Shown here: piece by piece, positions 59,031-64,000 of the stretch
Numbering within the stretch: the stretch's first letter is position 1
Layout: each line of letters begins with the position of its first letter
Source: Bacillus sp. MRMR6
Lineage (GTDB): Bacteria > Bacillota > Bacilli > Bacillales > Cytobacillaceae
Length of the DNA stretch: 64,000 nucleotides
Assembly: GCF_001940785.1 (NCBI RefSeq)
Contig: NZ_MSLS01000024.1
Coordinates: 1-64,000, forward strand
Reading direction: 5' to 3'
Translations under genes and position numbers: made by a program
The notes under the pieces: generated by a model
Told to the model about the DNA's origin: nothing
The model's input: the letters and a program-made list of their open reading frames with translations, nothing else
The model's database searches: none

Positions 59031-61164
59031 TGAGCGAAAATTTCTAGCCTATTTGGATGAAATGAAAATAATAACAATTCTTTTCCCGCTTTCTTATCAT
59101 CATGGCCAGTCTACTTCCTTCTTTATACTTGACAATACACAGGAGAAACCATTAAAAATAGCAAAGAAATTGAATATTGGCGATCATATAAAATATACCT
59201 GCCAGTTAACTGACGAGATCAACTTTGAAACAACCTATTGGATTAAAGATGAATATGCTGGCAAAACGGATCTTCAAATCGGTGCAGTGATTAGAACGGA
59301 TGCGTTTGATGAAAAATTTTTTTATGATGGGAATGACTTAGGGGTAAAATGTACAAAAGAAAGTACAAGGTTTAAGCTCTGGGCCCCAACCGCAACGCAG
59401 GTAAAGGTAAAACTACACCATCCTAATAGTTCTGTTTCAGAAATCGTAAAATTAAAACGAGAGGACCGTGGTATTTGGGCAGCGGTGGTTAATCGTGATC
59501 TAGAATACTATCAATATACATTTCTACTGCTAATCAATCAAGAGTGGAGAGAATCGGTGGATCCCTATGCAATTGCTTCAACTGCTAATGGAGAGAAAGG
59601 TGTCATCGTAAAGCTTGAAAAAACAAATAGAAAAAGGGTTATTCCACCACTCTTGGAATACCCTGTTGATGCAATTATTTATGAAACCCATATTAGAGAC
59701 TTAACGATTCACCCAAACAGCGGTGTAGAACATAAAGGTCTTTATCTCGGGGCGGCAGAACTGGATACGACAGGAGTTAATGGTGAACCAACCGCACTTT
59801 CATATGTAAAGAGCCTAGGGGTTACACATATAGAGTTCCTTCCTTTCAACGATTTTGCAGGTGTTGATGAATTAAAACCAAATAAACAATATAATTGGGG
59901 CTACAACCCAATCCACTTTAATGTTCCTGATGGCAGTTATTCAACTGACCCTTTGAATCCTTATGCAAGAATCATAGAGCTCAAGCAGCTAATTGAACAG
60001 ATTCACGGTCAAGGGCTGCGTGTAATTATGGATGTAGTGTATAATCATGTATATATTCGCGAAAAATCGACTTTCGAAAAAGTTGTTCCCGGATATTACT
60101 TCCGGCATAATGAGCTTGGGTTTCCATCAAATGGAACCGGAGTAGGGAATGATATCGCTTCAGAAAGGAAGATGGTGAGGAAATATATTATTGATTCAGT
60201 CCGTTTTTGGCTTGAGGAATATCATGTAGATGGTTTTCGGTTCGATTTAATGGGGATTTTAGATATTGAAACAATGCAAGAAGTAAGAAAAACATGTGAC
60301 AGTATTGCTGAAGGAACACTCATTATAGGAGAGGGCTGGAATCTAAATACACCACTTCCAATTGAGCAAAAGGCGATTATTAAGAATCAAGACCAACTCC
60401 CTTCCATTGGTCAATTTAATGATAAATTTCGTGATATAATAAAGGGAAACACCTTTAACTTATATGATAAAGGCTATTGTTTTGGCAATGATCACTATTA
60501 TGAACAAGCAATTGATGTGATCGCAGGCAGTATTGGGTTAGGAAAGAGACCCAATGGAATTTTTAATGAACCGTCTCAATCTGTTAATTATGTTGAATGT
60601 CATGATAACCATACTCTATGGGATAAGCTCTTAGCCTGTTATCCCGACATGGAGGAGCTGCTGCGGTTCAAATATCACAGGCTTGCAACAGGAATCACAG
60701 TGCTTTCACAGGGAATTCCATTTCTTCATAGCGGCCAGGAGTTTTTCCGAACAAAAGGTGGCGATGGAAACAGCTATCACAGTCCAGATGAAGTTAACCA
60801 GCTCGATTGGGATAGGTGCAGTCAATATAAAGAGAATACTGCCTATATAAAGGGGTTAATTCAAATAAGAAAAACACTTCCTTGTTTTCGAATGAGGTCA
60901 ACAGCAGAGATTCGAGCCAATATGAAACTTCTACCTCTCAATCGTCCTATGATTGGATTTTCTTTTCAAAACCAAACAAATGATTACCAAGAAGTTCTCT
61001 TGCTGATCAATCCAACGAATAAAAAGCATACTATACAGGTTTCAAAAGGTGAATGGTACCTTCTTGCAGATGCTGATTTTGCGGGAATTTCTCCCTATAA
61101 GATGACAGCAGGAAGAGACCTATTGATAGAACCAGTGTCACTTAATGTTTTCGCAAAAAAATAG
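59020..61164 (+). CDS. pulA: Type I pullulanase (GH13_14)
   Basis: Debranching enzyme hydrolysing alpha-1,6 links in pullulan, limit dextrins or glycogen. 714 residues without a signal peptide, so cytosolic. CBM48-like domain about 100-190, then the GH13 barrel with YNWGYNP (the type I hallmark, here with Asn for the usual Asp), DVVYNHVY, VDGFRFDLMG (nucleophile Asp), GEGWNL (acid Glu) and VECHDNHTLWDKL. Equivalent to B. subtilis AmyX. Complements GlgP in glycogen use although unlinked to glg. Confidence 0.93.
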   Translation: MNANERKFLAYLDEMKIITILFPLSYHHGQSTSFFILDNTQEKPLKIAKKLNIGDHIKYTCQLTDEINFETTYWIKDEYAGKTDLQIGAVIRTDAFDEKFFYDGNDLGVKCTKESTRFKLWAPTATQVKVKLHHPNSSVSEIVKLKREDRGIWAAVVNRDLEYYQYTFLLLINQEWRESVDPYAIASTANGEKGVIVKLEKTNRKRVIPPLLEYPVDAIIYETHIRDLTIHPNSGVEHKGLYLGAAELDTTGVNGEPTALSYVKSLGVTHIEFLPFNDFAGVDELKPNKQYNWGYNPIHFNVPDGSYSTDPLNPYARIIELKQLIEQIHGQGLRVIMDVVYNHVYIREKSTFEKVVPGYYFRHNELGFPSNGTGVGNDIASERKMVRKYIIDSVRFWLEEYHVDGFRFDLMGILDIETMQEVRKTCDSIAEGTLIIGEGWNLNTPLPIEQKAIIKNQDQLPSIGQFNDKFRDIIKGNTFNLYDKGYCFGNDHYYEQAIDVIAGSIGLGKRPNGIFNEPSQSVNYVECHDNHTLWDKLLACYPDMEELLRFKYHRLATGITVLSQGIPFLHSGQEFFRTKGGDGNSYHSPDEVNQLDWDRCSQYKENTAYIKGLIQIRKTLPCFRMRSTAEIRANMKLLPLNRPMIGFSFQNQTNDYQEVLLLINPTNKKHTIQVSKGEWYLLADADFAGISPYKMTAGRDLLIEPVSLNVFAKK

Positions 61165-61216
61165 TTTATTTAGATGTACTTGACGACAAAAGCACATTGG
61201 GGATAAAATTTATTAG

Positions 61217-61254
61217 ATGGCTATTGTGTGTAATGGTTCAATAGCTTTTTTTGT
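61217..61254 (+). terminator. Terminator after pullulanase
   Basis: GGCTATTG/CAATAGCT stem (one G-U pair), 12-nt loop, TTTTTTT. Confidence 0.85.
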
Positions 61255-61381
61255 TTTACTAAAATAGGAGCTGTTGAAGTAATCATAGGATATAACCTTC
61301 TAGCAGCGTATTGCTTACAACCTCTGTAACTAGATGGGAAGTTTAGCCCATTAGAACGGTATAAATTGAAGGTGAACAATT

Positions 61382-62155
61382 TTGGAACATATATTAGGAC
61401 AAGAATGGGAAATTGTCCCTGCAGGAGGCGCAACTGGAGAAGCCTTTTTTGCGAGCCATAAAGACCAGCGGCTGTTTCTGAAACGGAACTCATCTCCATT
61501 TCTCGCGGTATTATCAGCAGAAGGCATCGTCCCAAAGCTTGTGTGGACAAAAAGGCTGGAAAATGGCGATGTCATAACAGCACAGCAATGGCTACCAGGA
61601 CGAGAGCTTAAGCCGCCAGATATGAATCAGGAGCTCGTAGCTAGGCTGATTAAAAAAATTCACCGCTCAGAGCCGATGCTTGGTATGCTTAGCCGTTTAG
61701 AAAAGCTGCCAATAGATCCTGATACCATATTTCAAACGGTAATGGAAGAACTGGATAAGGAAGTTCAATCATTGCCGGTTGTTAATAAAACAATAGGGTT
61801 TTTAATTGAGGAAGCACCGAATGTGTCTTGTGACGAAAAAGTGGTTTGCCACGGTGATATCAATCATAACAACTGGCTGCTGACAGAAGACAACCAGTTG
61901 TATTTAATTGACTGGGATGGCGCCATGATAGGAGACCCGGCAATTGACCTTGGAATGCTTCTATACATGTATATCCCAGAGGAGAACTGGTATAGCTGGC
62001 TTGTCATGTATGGAAAACCTTTAACAGACCATTTAAGACTCCGAATGAAATGGTACGTTGCTCTTCAAACTTTATCGACCATTCAATGGTACAAAAACAA
62101 AGAACGTTTTCAGGAAATGGAAAAATGGGTAAGTTTTTTAGATGAGCTTTTGTAA
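61382..62155 (+). CDS. ytmP: Phosphotransferase family protein YtmP (APH/choline kinase fold)
   Basis: 257 residues with the kinase-like catalytic loop CHGDINHNNWLL (about 157-168) and metal-binding LIDWDGAMIGDPAIDLG. Substrate unknown; the family includes aminoglycoside and choline kinases. Start TTG 61382 after GAAGGTGA. The gene runs into convergent ytzH with no gap. Confidence 0.85.
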   Translation: MEHILGQEWEIVPAGGATGEAFFASHKDQRLFLKRNSSPFLAVLSAEGIVPKLVWTKRLENGDVITAQQWLPGRELKPPDMNQELVARLIKKIHRSEPMLGMLSRLEKLPIDPDTIFQTVMEELDKEVQSLPVVNKTIGFLIEEAPNVSCDEKVVCHGDINHNNWLLTEDNQLYLIDWDGAMIGDPAIDLGMLLYMYIPEENWYSWLVMYGKPLTDHLRLRMKWYVALQTLSTIQWYKNKERFQEMEKWVSFLDELL

Positions 62156-62434
62156 TTAGGAAAAAGAATCAATATCATGAACCCACTGAGATAAATGATC
62201 TTGATTTGAAAGAATATGCTGATCTAAATCGTCTGAATAGGCACCGTGCTGACTATAATTATATACCTCTTGTAAAATGCTTTTTACATTTTGGTCAACC
62301 TGTGAGTTAACCATTAATGATTTTACTAACCGTTCCAATTGTTCACATTCAGCGACGGATCCACAGCAATCTGTTTGATGATTGTTTAAGATGTCCTTAA
62401 GTAATGTTACTTGGTCTTGATGACTTAACGGCAT
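62156..62434 (-). CDS. ytzH: YtzH-like protein
   Basis: 92 residues, the size of B. subtilis YtzH. Begins [16 protein letters not shown] and is helical, with Cys-Cys in TDCCGSV. Function unknown. The frame extends to 62518, but GAAAGGGTG upstream marks ATG 62434. A strong bidirectional terminator hairpin lies only 27 nt before the start codon. Confidence 0.82.
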   Translation of the reverse strand: MPLSHQDQVTLLKDILNNHQTDCCGSVAECEQLERLVKSLMVNSQVDQNVKSILQEVYNYSQHGAYSDDLDQHILSNQDHLSQWVHDIDSFS

Positions 62435-62460
62435 ATTCGTACACCCTTTCAAGTGAAAGT

Positions 62461-62501
62461 AAAAAAAAGAATTCACAGTTAGGTTGTGAATTCTTTTTTT
62501 G
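62461..62501. terminator. Bidirectional terminator between ytzH and trmB starts
   Basis: AAAAAAAGAATTCACA/TGTGAATTCTTTTTTT near-perfect stem with a 6-nt loop. On the plus strand it can end ytmP transcripts, which would be antisense to ytzH. On the minus strand it lies in the ytzH leader. Confidence 0.92.
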
Positions 62502-62559
62502 TTTATGCATTCATGCATTTACCAATAATAAAATTAATAGAAATTATAGGAGTGTCAAA

Positions 62560-63201
62560 ATGAGACTTAGACATAAACCCTGGGCAAGGGAAAGAATCGA
62601 GCAGCATCCACAGTATATAGTCGCGATCCCTGAAACTTATAAGGGGAAATGGCATGAAGTTTTTAATAATCATCAGCCGATTCATATTGAGGTGGGAACG
62701 GGCAAAGGTCGCTTTATTACCGAGATGGCAAAGGCGAATCCAGAAGTAAATTATATGGGGATTGAGCTTTATGATAGCGTCATTGTTGCTGCTTTAGATC
62801 GGTTAATTGAAGCGGATCTGCCTAATTTAAGGCTTTTAAATGTGGACGCTGCAGATTTAAATAAGTATTTCGAAAAGAATGATGTCGATCGAGTTTACTT
62901 AAATTTTTCCGATCCATGGCCAAAGGTCCGGCACGAAAAGAGACGGTTAACCTATAAGGACTTTTTAAAGCTGTACGAAGACATCTTGGTCGATAAAGGT
63001 GAAATTCATTTTAAAACAGACAACCAAGGCTTATTTGAATATTCATTAAAAAGTTTTTCTGAATATGGCTTACTATTAACCTTCTTGAGCCTTGATCTTC
63101 ACAAAAGTGAGTATGAAGGAAACATCATGACAGAATATGAGCAAAAGTTTTCGGAAATGGGAAACCGCATCTACCGATCTGAAGTAAAATATCAAAACTA
63201 A
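62560..63201 (+). CDS. trmB: tRNA (guanine-N7)-methyltransferase TrmB
   Basis: Forms m7G46 in tRNA using SAM. 213 residues with motif [12 protein letters not shown] (about 44-54), MGIELYD and the signature [14 protein letters not shown]. The frame extends to 62404, but AGGAG lies ahead of ATG 62560 and MRLRHKPWA is the family N-terminus. Confidence 0.95.
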   Translation: MRLRHKPWARERIEQHPQYIVAIPETYKGKWHEVFNNHQPIHIEVGTGKGRFITEMAKANPEVNYMGIELYDSVIVAALDRLIEADLPNLRLLNVDAADLNKYFEKNDVDRVYLNFSDPWPKVRHEKRRLTYKDFLKLYEDILVDKGEIHFKTDNQGLFEYSLKSFSEYGLLLTFLSLDLHKSEYEGNIMTEYEQKFSEMGNRIYRSEVKYQN

Positions 63202-63208
63202 CACTTTT

Positions 63209-63240
63209 AGGACAGTTAAATGTAACTGTCCTTTTATTTT
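63209..63240 (+). terminator. Terminator after trmB
   Basis: AGGACAGTTA/TAACTGTCCT stem with an AATG loop, then TTTATTTTT. Confidence 0.92.
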
Positions 63241-63292
63241 TGTAAATGGTCCAATGATGGTAAAATGTAGAAAAGGGCTAAGGGGGCTGGAG

Positions 63293-64000
63293 ATGGAGAC
63301 TTTAAAAATTGGGAATGTACAGATGACCTGGTTAAAGGGCGGAGTAACGAATTTAGATGGTGGTGCGATGTTTGGTGTTGTACCAAAGCCATTATGGTCT
63401 AAAAAGTACCCTTTTAATGAAAAAAACCAGATAGAATTAGCTACAGATCCCATTCTTGTTCAGCACGATGGTAAGAATTTCTTAATTGAGTCTGGACTGG
63501 GTTTCGGCAAATTGTCAGAGAAACAAAAAAGAAATTTTGGAGTTACAGAAGAAAGAGACGTAATCAACTCCTTACAACAGTTGAATTTAAGCCCGAAGGA
63601 TATCGATTATGTCTTAATGACACATCTTCACTTTGATCACGCAGGAGGGCTTACAACGCTTGTCAGAGGCGATCTTGTCTCCGCATTTCCTAACGCAAAG
63701 ATCATCACGTCCCAAATTGAATGGGACGAAATGAGGAACCCAAATATTCGTTCAAAAAGTACATACTGGAAAGAAAATTGGGAAGCTGTTCAACAGCAGG
63801 TATTTCCATTTGATGAGAAGTGGAGCTTAGGCCCTGTCAATATGTTTCATACGGGAGGGCATAGTAATGGTCATTCCATTGTTACGATTGAAGATGGCGG
63901 AGAAATGGCCATCCATATGGCTGATATTATGGGTACACATGCCCATTTTAATTCTTTATGGGTTATGGCCTATGATGACTATCCTATGGATTCGATTGCC
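63293..64000 (+). CDS. ytnP: MBL-fold hydrolase YtnP (N-acyl homoserine lactonase-like), partial
   Basis: 236 codons are present before the window ends. Metallo-beta-lactamase fold with [10 protein letters not shown] (metal ligands) and a later [10 protein letters not shown] (His ligand) and HMADI (bridging Asp). B. subtilis YtnP degrades quorum-sensing lactones/streptomycin-related signals. ATG 63293 with AGGGGG upstream. The 3' end lies outside the window. Confidence 0.88.
   Translation, partial: METLKIGNVQMTWLKGGVTNLDGGAMFGVVPKPLWSKKYPFNEKNQIELATDPILVQHDGKNFLIESGLGFGKLSEKQKRNFGVTEERDVINSLQQLNLSPKDIDYVLMTHLHFDHAGGLTTLVRGDLVSAFPNAKIITSQIEWDEMRNPNIRSKSTYWKENWEAVQQQVFPFDEKWSLGPVNMFHTGGHSNGHSIVTIEDGGEMAIHMADIMGTHAHFNSLWVMAYDDYPMDSIA

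Noticed and set aside
62404-62559. N-terminal extension of TrmB from 62404
   Set aside because: It would run through the terminator hairpin and antisense to ytzH. AGGAG before ATG 62560 and family alignment favour the shorter protein.

Overview
The window is a chromosomal segment of a low-GC Gram-positive endospore-forming bacterium of the family Bacillaceae. The evidence is a 21-gene tRNA array in the order I recall for the Bacillus subtilis rrnB cluster, long collinearity with the B. subtilis glg-men-luxS-metK-leuS-ytgP-ytmP region, S-box and T-box leaders, and strong AGGAGG-type ribosome binding sites with frequent TTG/GTG starts. An NrfHA nitrite reductase cluster inside the collinear backbone suggests a nitrate-ammonifying lineage such as Neobacillus. 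That genus assignment is inference.

Layout. 1-3425: 3' end of 23S rRNA, a long 23S-5S spacer with a structured element and a promoter-like motif, 5S rRNA, then 21 tRNA genes closed by a terminator. Two tRNA genes (Ile-CAT and Phe) are preceded by tandem units, each made of the first 26-27 nt of that same tRNA fused to a ~100-nt body. 3874-11817: glycogen operon glgBCDAP. 11819-20725: menaquinone genes menA (reverse) and menFDHBEC. 20729-25350: small conserved proteins, a zinc-binding lipoprotein with a Zur-box-like operator, carbonic anhydrase-like ytiB, yidD, luxS and the Nudix gene ytkD. 25344-29440: ytlA/C/D ABC transporter, ytmA, ytmB and a gene remnant. 29513-39721: pckA, S-box/metK, asnB, ytoA, ytpAB, ytqBA, ytzC. 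39722-43200: an accessory nrf cluster with an Fnr-type site, a leader terminator, a membrane-anchored protein, nrfH, nrfA and five tandem terminators. 43489-55253: small gene, MFS transporter, T-box/leuS, rhodanese, cse60-like, ytfP, ytgP, ytzG, a beta-propeller protein and speD. 55254-64000: ytzE, an internally deleted pepV remnant, dat, thpR, ytlR, pullulanase, ytmP, ytzH, trmB and the start of ytnP.

How they fit together. GlgC/D make ADP-glucose, GlgA and GlgB build glycogen, and GlgP with the distal pullulanase degrade it. The men genes make menaquinone, the quinone that an NrfH-type quinol dehydrogenase would draw on for nitrite ammonification. metK, luxS and speD all use or recycle S-adenosylmethionine.

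The most unusual item is the pair of tRNA-head/body tandem arrays at 1637-2064 and 2475-2768. They share a hairpin core with one compensatory base-pair change and match no element I recognise. The nrf leader (Fnr site, promoter-like box, intrinsic terminator before the first ORF) and its 5 x 51-bp terminator array come second.
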